Position numbers and translations under genes: made by a program. 64,000 nucleotides of DNA. Origin: Tipula vernalis (taxonomy: Eukaryota > Arthropoda > Insecta > Diptera > Tipulidae). Position 1 is the first letter of the stretch. Each line of letters begins with the position of its first letter. Where the stretch lies: the NCBI GenBank assembly GCA_958295665.1, contig OY282558.1, positions 141,650,577 through 141,714,576 of the forward strand. The letters are read 5' to 3'. This document shows positions 1 through 12,884 of this stretch, piece after piece. The notes under the pieces are model-generated. The model was given only the letters and a program-made list of their open reading frames with translations. It was not told where the DNA came from and did no database searches.

Positions 1-458
1 GCTTTGACAAATGAGAGATGGACCAACACTCTCACGTGGAGGGTAGCAAAACAAGTTTGACCAAAACTGGACTTGCGGCGCTCCAAGGCACTGATATCCC
101 TGGGACGACGAGAGTTAGGATTGGTCTTAGGGATACTGACAGGACACTGCCTTTTTGGAGAACACGCGAGAAGGCTGGGTTTACAGACAAATGACTTTTG
201 TAGAAGTTGCATGGACGAGGAGGAGGAAAATACTATAGATCACTTCCTATGCTCGTGTCCGGTACTATCATACAGGAGACATAAATACTTGGGTGTGCAC
301 GGTATGGACAGCCTTTCGGAACTCGCGAACTGTGGAGTACGAGATATTTTACGCTAAATAAGTAGCACTGGATGCTTTCAGGGGTAAAGGGGAGATAATA
401 TCCTGTGTCATAATGGGCCACTATTGGCCTAAGTGTGCGATAGCAGCCACTCTAACCT
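1..458 (+). pseudogene. 3' end of a Jockey/LOA-like LINE ORF2 (window-truncated)
   Basis: This is the carboxy end of a non-LTR retrotransposon polyprotein, downstream of the RNase H region. The reading frame from base 2 to the stop at 355-357 encodes the cysteine/histidine segment typical of this position: LTGHC, then HARRLG, FCRSC, an acidic EEEENTIDHFLC, and CPVL. A TGA at about 58-60 replaces the tryptophan found at the matching place in other LINEs. The residues before it correspond to the same region of the LINE at 21425-21600 in this window, so the two belong to related but clearly different families. The 3' UTR appears to end in the CTAACCTAA run near 458. The 5' part lies outside the window. 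This copy cannot be active. Confidence 0.8.
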
Positions 459-1139
459 AATTTTTATTCGCTAAACTGGAAGTTTTATTATAAGGAAATG
501 CCCTGTGTACTAACCAAATGAGTAAGGAAAGAAGAAGTGTTCTTTCGATATGGATTTTAACTGTAATATAAAGATAAATCCAATAAATTTTTGTGGTTCC
601 AAGTGAGCAAGTAAAATTGCAAGTTATCCGACGCCAACCTTGGGAATTACCATCATTGCACCTTGTGGAAATCCATCATTGGAAACTTCTGCTAGTGTCT
701 CCATTTTGTCTATATTTGTGACTTTCAAACTAAATCTTATAAAATAGAAAAGTAATGACTACCAGTCAACAAAAATTAAAGGCGTTTCAGATGGAACACA
801 GCGTCATTACTGAGGAAATATCTAGATCACCAAAATATTTTCGACAGTTACAGCTTAGTTCAAACATTCTTCGTATATCTGTTCGTCAAAAACGTACTAC
901 GTGGTGTGGAACAGGAAATATTTTTTATAAGCCATGATGAAGCCTCGGGAATATTCGAAGACATTTAATATGATTTTAAATAAACGGAGTTAAAAGGCAA
1001 GCATGAATGATAAGGATTCATCATTATTTCATACCGCAATGAATACTGGAAGGTCTATACAAGTGAATACGTCGCGAAAAAAGTTTCAATATCTGAACGG
1101 TTTACTACGGTTTCCGAACTAACCTTCGGAAACTACTAA
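459..1139. other. AT-rich stretch without a recognisable gene
   Basis: No domain, RNA gene or clear repeat is visible here. A 60-codon open frame at 755-937 has no recognisable motif and no codon signal, and is probably chance. Given what follows it could be eroded BEL/Pao 5' sequence, but nothing in the bases proves that. Confidence 0.4.
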
Positions 1140-1475
1140 TGCCCGATTTCACAAAAAAAGAAGTAATCTCTAGTTAAATAATGTTTCCTCCCTTTCTTCT
1201 TTTATTAAATTGTGATTAATTTCATAACACATATTCAACGCATGCTAATTTTATTTCCTTTTTTACATAAACATTTTAACTGGAGAGCTAAATATTTAAC
1301 TGCCCAATTTCGTCGAGCTAAATATTTAGCTGAAGGCTAAATATTTCTATGTAAAAATCAAATATAATCAACTTGCATAGAATTTGTATTATGAACAAAA
1401 CGTAATTTTATAAAAGATGAAAGGGAGGAAATATTATTTAACTAAGCATTGGATAGTTTTTTGTGAAACCGGGCA
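1140..1475. mobile_element. 336-bp MITE with long inverted repeats and TAA target duplication
   Basis: The left end TGCCCGATTTCACAAAAAA and the right end, read in reverse as TGCCCGGTTTCACAAAAAA, form imperfect terminal inverted repeats of roughly 65 bp. Both arms also contain AGTTAAATAAT, TTTCCTCCCTTTC and CTTTT in the same order. TAA flanks both ends (1137-1139 and 1476-1478), the three-base target duplication expected of PIF/Harbinger elements. The middle holds copies of the palindrome AGCTAAATATTTAGCT and no coding capacity. It lies immediately left of the BEL/Pao remnant and may be inserted into it. The superfamily call rests on target-site length only. Confidence 0.75.
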
Positions 1476-1487
1476 TAAATAGTTCAG

Positions 1488-2450
1488 ACGAAATTATTAG
1501 ATAGCTGCGTAAAATGTGATGTTTGCGATTCTTACGATCATTTTTTGTATCAGTGTAAGAAGTTCACGAACAAATCGATTGACTAGCAGAGAAACGATAG
1601 TAAGGAATCAAAGCGTTGCTTTAATTGCCTCTTAGACACTCGCTCAATATACCAATATAAACCAAAAAGAAAGCATCATACGTACATTGTTACACTTAAA
1701 TCCAATAGAGTCTAAGTTAACCGCACCGAACGTGGCATCAAGGAAATCTGAAGACAAATTTATTAGTACAATGGGGTTACATACAAGGTGCTGTTGGATA
1801 CTGGATCCCAACTCTTGTTTATCTCGGAAGCCTGTATGAATCGCTTTAAATTGCCAAACCTGAATCGACGTATTTCATTGTCTGGTATCGGAGAAAGTCG
1901 GACAGACTTCACAAAGGGGATTACATCAATCCAGATAACCAGCCTAAACAACTACAGCTCAGAATTTCATGTCGAAGTAACTGCTGCACTTCCACCACCA
2001 ACACCACACCAAAACTATTAAAATCTATTGACTGGCATTGAATTAGTAGATCCCGAATCAAATAAATCAAACCCAATAGACATTTTATTGGGGTCATATG
2101 TAATTTTGCATATTTTAGGCTATGGCAAAATTCCAAATAATAAAGGTCAAATTATCGTGCAATAGACCTTATTTGGATGGGTTTCGTTGGACGCCAAGGT
2201 GATATTCGAATCACTGCTCTTCATTGTCTACAACATCAAAATATTCAGCTGATTTCAATATTGCTGAAGGCCTGAAGGCTGCGGAAATGCACTAAAGTGA
2301 CTGAGTCGCTCAAGTGAGCGATGTTAAAAAACAGAAAAAATTGAACGAATTTCAAAACAGTAAATTATTCAAAACAGTAAACTATCAAAAGTTTTATTTT
2401 CCTTGGAAACAAACGCGCAGGTTAAACTTCTGGATCATACCAATATCGAC
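1488..2450 (+). pseudogene. BEL/Pao retrotransposon remnant: Gag zinc knuckles and aspartic protease
   Basis: Broken frames read as the Gag-protease junction of a BEL/Pao LTR retrotransposon. At 1510-1560 there is CDVCDSYDHFLYQCKKF, and at 1610-1680 RCFNCLLDTRS followed by KHHT, both matching the paired Cys/His segments that precede the protease in this clade, though several zinc ligands are lost in the second. At 1785-2020 the DUF1758-type aspartic protease is readable: LLDTGSQLLFISE with the active-site DTG, then LPNLNRR, SLSGIGESRTDF and the substrate-flap region, up to a stop at 2019-2021. A few more in-phase residues, including LLGSYVILHIL, follow the stop to 2130. The 2150-2450 section looks like eroded pre-RT sequence. 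No RT, integrase or LTRs are visible. Multiple stops make it non-functional. Confidence 0.75.
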
Positions 2451-5240
<2,790 letters not shown>

Positions 5241-5292
5241 AGAGGAAAATATATAAAATTGTAATAATAGTGGGCGGGGTACAAGCGAAAGG

Positions 5293-5511
5293 ATGGAGGA
5301 GGATTGGCTTTTTGAAGAAATTCCAATTTTTATACTTATAATATCCTGTATATTTTGTTACGGTCGTAAACATTTATATTGTTTTACGAGCTTTTTTGTT
5401 TTACTCGCAGCTGTTTTTTTTATGTACACCATCCAATTTGGCTTGAGAATATTGGATTGGAGATTCTTGGCGGATGAATTTCAGAACACAACCTTTTTAT
5501 ATCTAAGATAA
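5293..5511 (+). CDS. Possible small two-pass membrane protein (72 aa), unrecognised
   Basis: I do not recognise this protein. The 72 residues start with an acidic MEEDWLFEE, followed by a hydrophobic helix (about residues 10-23, IPIFILIISCIFCYG), a short basic turn (RKH), a second hydrophobic helix (about 28-50, ending VFFMYTIQFG) and a polar tail. A TATATAAA-like element lies about 40 bp upstream of the ATG (5249-5256) and an AATAAA signal overlaps the stop (5510-5515), so the region resembles a very compact transcription unit. Against it: AT-rich DNA readily yields hydrophobic codons, no homologue is known to me, and no splice or ribosome-context evidence exists. Chance remains the more likely explanation. 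Confidence 0.25.
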   Translation: MEEDWLFEEIPIFILIISCIFCYGRKHLYCFTSFFVLLAAVFFMYTIQFGLRILDWRFLADEFQNTTFLYLR

Positions 5512-5519
5512 TAAAAACT

Positions 5520-6145
5520 TATAAAGCTTTGAAGTTTATGGTTGTTTCTCTTGAATATTGATGACCAATTTTTTATTAAATTATCTTTTTAATTTGAAAA
5601 TATCTAATTGATGACTTTGATTATTAATTAAATTGAAAAATCTGATTTCTTTTTGTTTTGGATGTAGTTATTTTGAATTTTGTCAGATTAAGACTTTCGG
5701 GGCTGAAATCATAGTTTGATAGTTTTTTGTTTTATAATTTGTTACTGTATAGTATATTCAAATTATAATAATTAATTGTCAGATTACTGAGTAGGCCATT
5801 TCTACAAAAAGCCAAAAAAATTATTACCGGAAGAATGGATGGAAACAGTGCAAGTTCCAATTAAAAAAGTGTCCAACCCTAAAACAATTTCAGATTTTAG
5901 AAGGATTACATTTATAGGGTAGGGTATAGAATGCAGGCGAAATTGCTTTTAAATTAAAATTAATTAATTTTTAAAATTAAAAAACTTTAATATTCGATTT
6001 TTGTATTATCTTTAGGTAAGGAAGGTTATAACAACAAAAATATTAATTTTTGTTTTAAAAAAATTAGAATTTTAATAATTTTCAATAAAATTCAATTAAT
6101 TTCAAATTAAATAAATAAATAACAACAAAATGTTAAAACAAAATA
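5520..6145. other. AT-rich stretch up to the Tigger element
   Basis: No gene, RNA or repeat structure is visible. The last two bases before the element (6146-6147, TA) are its target site. Confidence 0.5.
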
Positions 6146-6147
6146 TA

Positions 6148-8434
6148 CTGGTGTCCCTCGAGTTATGCGGTATTTCACTTATGCGGATTTGATTTATGCG
6201 GCTTGAAATTTTGTCTGAAAATATTGAGTTATGCGCCTTGAGTTATGCGTGCATTATATTTTTTAATAAAAAAAATTATTTACTAACTATAATTAGTACT
6301 TCGCTAAGTCAATGATGTACTACTTAGTTAATATATTTCGTAGTAGAATTTATATTTGTTTTTGTTGATTAAGGGTGTTTTTGTTTAACGGTATTTGGAA
6401 TATGGTTTAGAGTTGTATTTAACTACATATGTGTGTATGTAATTACGCACAAAGCATTTTATCAGAGAGATGCCGAATAAAATAGTGAAACGAAAAAAAA
6501 TCTCAATGGAAATCAAAGATTCTAGAAAGATTCAAAAAAGGTGATGAACCTGCGGCTATATGGCGCGATTTTGGAATGGGTAAATCAACAGTACGTGCCA
6601 TTCAGATGAACGAAAATAAAATAAGACAATCGGTCGAGGCTGGTTCAACAATCAGCATGGATAAGACACTTTTAGCCAGAAATCCATTAATGGGAAAAAT
6701 GGAGAAGCTTTTGATGATATGGATAAGCGATAAAAACCAAAAGAATATGCCTTTGGATGGCACAGCAATCCGTCTAAAAGCAGTGCGTATTTACAACCAC
6801 ATCAAAATAAATGAACCATACAGTTCTATTACCCAAATACCAGAATTTTCTGGAAGCAAAGGATTGCTGGAGAATTTTAAAAAAGATTTTCCTTACATAA
6901 CGTCAAGCTATTGGGTGAAACAGCATCAACTGATAAAGAAGCAGCGAAATTATATCCGTCCGTGCTTAAACAGATTATCGAAGAAGGCGGATATGTGGCG
7001 AATGAAATTTTTAATGCCGATGACACTTTTTATTTTTTGGAAGAAAATGCCAAATCGCACATACATTTCCAAGCAAGAAAAAACTGTGCAAGGTTTTAAG
7101 GCGGCCTAAGACAGAATTTCGTTGATATTATGTAGTAATGCTTCAGGTGATTTGGTAACCAAACCATTAGCCATCCATCGCGCATTAAACCCTCGTGCGT
7201 TTAAAAGCACTACTACAAATCAGCTTCCTGTATTTTGGAGAGCGAACAAAAAATCATGGATGACTTCCATTTTATTTCGGGAGTAGTTTGTAAAAATGTT
7301 TGTTCCTGAAGTAGAACATTACGTTAAAAAAAAGAACATAAGTTTCAAAATTTTATTAACTATCGACAATGCTCCATACCGTCCAGCTAATTTAAGCCAC
7401 CCCAACGTTCAAGTAATTTTTCTGCCTCCAAACACAATATCCCTCATTCAGCCTCAAGATCAAGGAATTATTTCAACTTTTAAGGCTAAATTCTTGCGAC
7501 TGGTGTTCGAGTTTCTTCTTGATAAGATGGAAGAGGACTCAACTTTATCAGTAAGTCAAATCTTGAAAAAGTACACAATTCTACACTGCATCAATTTTTT
7601 CGGGCGAGCAATTAAAGAGCTACAAAAGTCAACTCTTCAAGGTTCCTGGAAAAAATTATGGCCTGAAGGGATTGATTCCCAACATAATACAAGATATATT
7701 GAAATTGAATTGGAACGTGTATTGCAAATGGCGCATTCTCATTGGTGAGGAAGGCTTTAATATGGGTATGGATGAAGTCAAAACATTGCTTGATATTGAC
7801 GAAGATCTAAGTGAAGAAGATTTAGTAGATTTATTAAATGACAACACCAACGAAACCTTTTTAGAGGATGACATTGAGATAGAACCTCCTCATTTTACAT
7901 CAAAAACAATAGGAGAAGCAATCGAATTAGCACATAAACTGGAGTCTCTTATAACTCAAAATGATGCCGATATAGACCGAAGCTTAAAATTTCAATGTTC
8001 TTTAAAAAACCTAATGGCTCCGTATGTAAAAATTCAAGACGAATTCTGTCTTCATTTATGAAGCAGACTCAGTTACCTCGCTTATCTCCGGAAACTGATT
8101 ATTCAAGTAATGAAAGTATAATAACAAAACCAAGCTCAAATCATCGAATGCTCATTGATTCGGAGTCAGACTGATTATCTAAATATTTAGATTTGCTTTT
8201 TTTTTCATTCCTTACGAATAATGGATTTCAAATTTTTTATTTGCGTAGCATTTTGTTGTGATATTGAATATATACCAGTATGTAATTTATTTTATATTTA
8301 AAATAAAACTGAATTAAATAATTTTGAAACGTTACTTTGCGAATTTTCATTTCTAACTTTTCTTGAATTATGCGGTTTTGACTAATGCGCTGTTTTTGCG
8401 GAACCAAACTACCGCATAACTCGAGGGACACCGG
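6148..8434 (+). mobile_element. Tigger/pogo-family DNA transposon, 2287 bp, both ends intact
   Basis: The left end CTGGTGTCCCTCGAGTTATG and the right end, read in reverse as CCGGTGTCCCTCGAGTTATG, match at all but one base and extend to about 24 bp (6148-6171 and 8411-8434). Both ends are flanked by TA (6146-6147 and 8435-8436), the target of the IS630-Tc1-mariner group to which pogo/Tigger belongs. Just inside both ends are further copies of the TATGCGG / TTATGCG motif, likely transposase binding sites. The interior holds a single decayed transposase gene. The element is full length by its termini but inactive by its coding sequence. Confidence 0.93.
6470..8061 (+). pseudogene. Tigger/pogo-like transposase pseudogene
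   Basis: The protein would bind the element ends and catalyse cut-and-paste transposition. In order: an N-terminal helix-turn-helix after MPNKIVKRK (about 6470-6620, FGMGKSTVRAI); a CENP-B-type second DNA-binding domain (about 6690-6920, LLMIWISDKNQ and FSGSKGLLENFKK); and the DDE domain (about 6915-7600), where FNADDT carries the first aspartate and LTIDNAPYRPANL the second. PNTISLIQPQDQGII supplies the conserved segment before the third acidic position. An acidic C-terminal region with IGEEGF and SLKFQ ends at 8061. The frame shifts near 6915, 7036 and 7740, and two in-frame stops occur at about 7107 (TAA) and 7284 (TAG, at a probable tryptophan). In FNADDT an acidic D replaces the usual ADET glutamate. 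The gene is dead. Confidence 0.9.
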
Positions 8435-8602
8435 TACTACCATTTTAACGTTACATTAATATTCGGTTTTTTCCATTCTACCCCATATTTATTTTTGAAA
8501 TACTGGATTTTGTTAATTATTATAAAAATATGTATGTAGTTCTCAGTTGGTTGTCAACAAAAATTAATAGTTTGCCACTACGCTAAAGGTCGTACATAGG
8601 CG

Positions 8603-8869
8603 GAAATGCTGAATATACAAAAAAGTACAGTTGGCGATATAGTTCGGCGGTATAAAAATGAAGGGGGGATTATTTTAGAGGAGCAAAAGGGTCAACCTAA
8701 AAAATTAACAGAAAGTGATGAACGTTTAATATTAAGAAAAATTAAAAAAAAACCACGTTTAAGTGCGCCGAAAATTACATCAGAGATATTAGAAGAACTG
8801 GGGAAAGCAGTAAATCCACAAATCATCCGCAGAACATTAAAACGGCAAGGTTTTAACGGAATATATTAA
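8603..8869 (+). pseudogene. Tc1/mariner-type transposase, N-terminal DNA-binding fragment
   Basis: The open frame encodes the paired-type helix-turn-helix half of a Tc1/mariner transposase: AEMLNIQKSTVGDIVRRYKN forms the first helix-turn-helix, then the GQPKKLTESDERLI hook, then a second helical unit (SAPKITSEIL to IIRRTLKRQGFNGIY). The usual continuation into the DDE/D catalytic domain is absent; the frame stops at 8869 and the next bases belong to another coding remnant. A TAG at 8597-8599 interrupts the upstream side. It is therefore an isolated DNA-binding fragment. No terminal repeats were found. Whether it was cut by insertion of the neighbouring locus or was deleted separately cannot be decided from sequence alone. 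Confidence 0.8.
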
Positions 8870-8905
8870 AAAAGATTCCAGTTTCTGGAACGACGTAATA
8901 TTTGA

Positions 8906-10855
8906 ATTGTTTCGTCTAATTCCGCGTCACCGTTATCTCCGATATCAACCAAAGCTTCAACCTCTTCAACAAGACAGTTATTTCCAAATCAGCATCACGT
9001 GAGTTATTCTAATCCAAATTATATTAAAATTGTTTTTGTTAAATTTTATTAAATATATTTTAGACGTTGGAACAAATTTTATGTGCTTCATTTATCGGAG
9101 AGTCGATTTTAGATTTATCGAAAACGAATTGTGGCTTAATTCATCGAACCGCAATGATTTGTATCGCAAACTATTGGATTAAAAACGAATTTGGTCAAAT
9201 TTTGTCATCACCTTAGCACAAAAAAATAGTTGGAGAAATCATTAATTTATTTCCCGACGAAGTTGAGGTACATTTTATATAATACACAATGCACTGCAGG
9301 GTCCAATGAAAACGAAACAGATACTGATTAAATAAAACTGAAACTTCGTCTCTTTGGCGAGGATGACTACTCCATGTCATATCATTTTAAAGAGGCTTAA
9401 ATTCTCTTTCAATGATATCACATTTTGTTGGTTAAAGTAAATGAAATGAAATGAAAGAGTAGCCACCCCCTAAAGGGATAAAGTTAAGCAGATGAATTTA
9501 CCGTAACAAATACATACCCTCAAATTTCAAGTTTACGTGTTTATACTTTTTTAAGGTAGGTCGATGTTTTTAGAGATAACCAGTATCTGTTTCGTTTTCG
9601 TTGGGCAACCTTGTATACAAACACATGTATTTGTACAACAATTCCATAAAATTATAAACGCAATTAAAATAATTATTTTATTATTTTTGAAGAAGTATTA
9701 TGTAAGTAAGGAAAACCAATTAAAGGAAAACTAGCCCAGAAGTACAATAGCCTATGCCGAAAATACCGTGAAAATATAACCTGAAACGACCAAAAACTGT
9801 AGATGAAAGCACGTTTGAAGGTCAACTACTTCAGGATCATGATATTGATAAAACGGCCATTGGAAATCAGCAGTGGCTTAAAGCTAATAAACAACCTGAA
9901 GCGTTGGTTATAGAAAAATGGCGAGCTACTTTTAATTTGCGAAAAAAACACAACAGCGAAAATCTAGACCTGTTTCTTGAATGGCTGATAATAAAACAAC
10001 AAATTGGATTAGCATTAGTAAGTTAGCGAAATTTAAGATAAGTAACATAAATGTTAATATTTCTGTGTTTCTTATAGATTGAATTAGATTTTGATAAAAT
10101 CTATCCAGATAAAAACCAACTGTTGTTTGCAAAGTGGAAATCATTCAAATTAAAAATTAAAGATATTTATAGTAAAAATATAAAGGATCGAACTTCAAAA
10201 ACGTAATTAGAAGTATTACGTGGTAAACTTAGTGCTGCTAAAAATCAGAATTATTATTATAACATAATTAAACTAAATATTTTATGACGTACATGCGAAT
10301 AATTTTGTAATCAATGTATTCATATTTTTAGATTCAGATGATTATTTATTGACCATTCTACTTATCGCTATATTGGTACCAACAGGTACCAGTTCATACA
10401 AAAAATGATGGAAAACATTTTTTTTGGAAGCCATCAATAGTACAAGCTCAGGAATTTATGGTGATTCATGTAGAGGTATGAAATTATATATTAAGATGGT
10501 TGGTTATAATGAGTAAAATTTATATTTTTCTTTTAGGCTGAAAATAATATTGAAACGACAGTGAAGCAGCATAGACAACGCCTATTTGAAAGAGGGTTAA
10601 CAAATCAGCCACTGATTATTATTGTTGGTGAGCTAATGGACTTAAAACCTTTTTTTTTTTAGTTTAAATGATAATTTTTACAAGGTAGATGATACCTTTT
10701 TAAAATCTGTATCCGTCATTATACAAATTTTTTATGTATTAAATCTAAAATTCCCTGCAAATGCAAACAAGTCTTGGAATTTATCACTAATTTTTTTTCG
10801 AAATTCCATGCGAAACAAAACAATCCAACCAATTACTTCAATTGTTATCGGAACT
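8906..10855 (+). pseudogene. Intron-containing accessory gene of an unnamed repeat family (decayed)
   Basis: The segments fit a protein type I remember from many uncharacterised arthropod and cnidarian entries, without a named function. Exon pieces: a Ser/Thr-rich leader (8906-8998); exon 9064-9267 with LEQILCASFIGESILDL and EIINLFPDEV; exon about 9693-10017 with LAQKYNSLCRKY, NQQWLKANKQPEALVIEKW and LDLFLEWLI; exon from 10078 with IELDFDKIYPDK and LLFAKWKSFK; exon 10332-10475 with LLTILLIAILVP and WKPSIVQAQEF; and 10537-10855 with RLFERGLTNQPLIIIVG and VLNLKFPANANKSWNL. Introns with consensus borders are 8999-9063 (65 bp), 10018-10077 (60 bp) and 10476-10536 (61 bp); the 9268 intron is enlarged by a MITE, and another lies before 10332. 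Damage: TAG at about 9220, TGA at about 9780, a TAA at 10204 and a poly-T frame slip near 10655. The next gene starts within a few bases on the same strand. Confidence 0.6.
9297..9613. mobile_element. MITE inside an intron of the accessory gene, about 317 bp
   Basis: The left end (from CAGGGTCCAATGAAAACG) and the right end, read in reverse from CAAGGTTGCCCAACGAAAAC, share AACGAAACAGATACTG and form imperfect inverted repeats of about 32 bp. There is no coding capacity. It lies wholly within the intron that begins at 9268, so it need not have disturbed the spliced product. No convincing target-site duplication is visible, so exact borders and superfamily are open; the CAGGG terminus would suit an hAT-type MITE. 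Confidence 0.65.
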
Positions 10856-10858
10856 TAA

Positions 10859-12034
10859 AACTTAAAGATCCTTTGTTGTTTTGTTTGTCGCGCTCAATTT
10901 ACCGAAGTGAAACCTTATATCACACACTTAAAATCAATTCATAAATTATCAAGTAACTCTTCTTTTTTTCAATGTACAATTTGTCCGCAATCATTTCAAA
11001 ATTAAAACGCATTTAGTCGCCATTTGAATAGGCATTTACAAAATGATTATCATACCCAAAATAAAAATGATTCATTACCAAATATCCTTTCAAACCCGTC
11101 GTTACTTCACGAAAGCTTACCTGTTTGTGACACGGAAAAGGATCCAACAATAAATGATATTAATGAAGCTTCAATAGATTTTTGTGATATAGCATTACAA
11201 TTTGCTTTAAAATTATTAGGGCATAAGTCCCTAAATAGTAAATTAGCACTTGAAATAATAAAAAATTCTATTGAAATCTTTCAAAGCTGTATTGATGCTT
11301 CAGAAAATATCGTTGAAATAAAAAGTAAATTGAATTTATTTAAAGAAAGTTTTTTCAAAATAAATTCGGAATACAAAGTTACAATTTTTTTGGAGAATAA
11401 AGGTTTGTTTTCTGAACCATCGGAATTCATTATAAATAGTACTAAAACAATAGAAAACATATATTCTAAGTCGCCTAAAGGGGTTTTACTACCTATTAAA
11501 GATAATATTAAACTCTTCTTAGAGGTAAACAGTTACTTACCAAGTATGATGGATAAAATTCAAAAAATAGGATCGTGCTCAACATTTTGTAATATTATTA
11601 AAGGTTCTGCTTGGAAAGACAAAATTAAAGAACATACAAATAAAGTTTGCATTCCTTATATTTTGTATCTGGATGACTTAGAGCTAAACAATCCGCTCAG
11701 GTCAAAAGCTGGAGTTGGCAAAATCAGAGGTGCTTATCTAAGCTTTCCGTTATTAGAAGATTATAAAATTTCTATGTTACAAAATATAATTACCTGTTGT
11801 TTTACTAAATCTACCGATATAATTCAAGGAAATGATTCTAATTTTATGCCCCTGATCCATATTCTAAAAGAACTAGAAGAAGATGGTATATTAGTTGAAA
11901 CGAGTAAAGGAAGCGTTCATGTTTGTTTAATATTAGCAGCAATAACGGGAGATAATATAGGTATGAATTCTATTTTGGGATTTGTGAAATCTTTTTCGGC
12001 CAATCATTGTTGTAGAATTTGCAAATCGATATAG
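10859..12034 (+). CDS. Double C2H2 zinc-finger, transposase-like protein of an unnamed family
   Basis: One reading frame runs from 10859 to a stop at 12032-12034, broken only by a TAA at about 10997 where a leucine codon is expected; the 336 codons after the first ATG (11024) are uninterrupted. The start holds two C2H2 fingers: CFVCRAQF with HLKSIH, and CTICPQSF with the pair in RHLNRH, straddling the stop. A long, mainly helical middle follows. The conserved-looking core is IPYILYLDDLELNNPLRS, then GKIRGAYLSFP, ITGDNIGMNSILGFVKSF and CCRICK. I recall similar proteins repeated in insect, fish and cnidarian genomes and take them for transposases of a group I cannot name. The end looks truncated, because the family continues beyond the CxxC. 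It may be the partner ORF of the gene just upstream. The C2H2 fingers would bind DNA; this is inference. Confidence 0.6.
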
Positions 12035-12760
12035 AACTTGGAAAGTACGTCAGCAGCAATCGAAAAGGCAAAGAGGAGAGGAATATATTAATTCAAAGGG
12101 AAAACTTATACAAAAAAAAAAAAAAAAAATTAAAACCAAATAAAAACTGTCAAAATTTAAGTGCTCCGAAAAAATTAGTGAAGTTGAGCGGGAAATAATT
12201 TGTAAGCATTATTATACGTTAGACCGTTACCGCAAATATGACTTTATTTTAAAATACACAGGCGAAAGTGAAATTTTACGTCCGTCGCAACCAACCCCAA
12301 GTCGAAGAAAAAAAAAGAGTTCAGTTACTATTTGGAAATTAAGGGAGAAGTGAGTCGCGTATGCAAACCCTATTTTTTAGGAACATTGGATGTTTCACAA
12401 AAACTTGTTTATGACGTGCACAATAAAAAGGCTTCTACTGGAGTCATCCAGTGTAAAGAAAACGCAACCAGAATTGGCACCCGAAAAACTAAGGAAGAAG
12501 TAACCAACAGAATAAAACAACATTACAAATCCTTTCCAACAATGGAAAGCCATTATTTTCGGGCCAAAACATCTAAAAAATATCTCGAGGCTGGTTTAAA
12601 TGTTATGCACATGTATGAATTATATAAAATTCAATTTAGCCAAGATGGAGAAAATAAAGTTAAACCTAGTTATTATCGTGATGTCTGTTAAGAATGAAGT
12701 AAATTTTTGTATATTGGTTTAGAATTGTCACAATGAAGTTGACTTCAATTTGTTTTATAT
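12031..12760 (+). pseudogene. Fragment of a second uncharacterised insect repeat-protein family
   Basis: Directly after the previous frame, in another phase, a different family begins: RTWKVRQQQSKRQRGEEYIN (12031-12100), a poly-A-corrupted stretch (12112-12130), then LSEREIICKHYYTLDRYRK (12180-12240), then the open frame 12332-12691 with RVCKPYFLGTLDVSQKLVYD, GTRKTKEEVTNRIKQHYKSF, PTMESHYFRAKTSKKYL and MYELYK. I recognise the order of these motifs from many insect proteins annotated only as uncharacterised, often present in numerous copies. At least two frame changes are needed. The frame at 12691 ends with TAA after YYRDVC, where NEF-like residues would normally follow; NEVDFN is readable at 12735. 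This is probably an old DNA-transposon protein inserted at, or recombined with, the end of the C2H2 gene. Function unknown. Confidence 0.55.
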
Positions 12761-12884
12761 AATTTTGGTATGTAGGGAAAAGTGGACAAAAAAAAGAAAA
12801 TGAACTGTCATTCGTGGTATAGCAGTGGAATAGAACGAAACGAAGAAAAAAAAATACAGTCCATTACGAAGAATATATTAAAAA

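Noticed and set aside
10628..10662. An intron GTGAGC...TTTTTTAG of 35 bp in the accessory gene
   Set aside because: Too short for a spliceosomal intron, and the bases read in phase as GELMDLKPFF, fitting the protein up to the poly-T slip.
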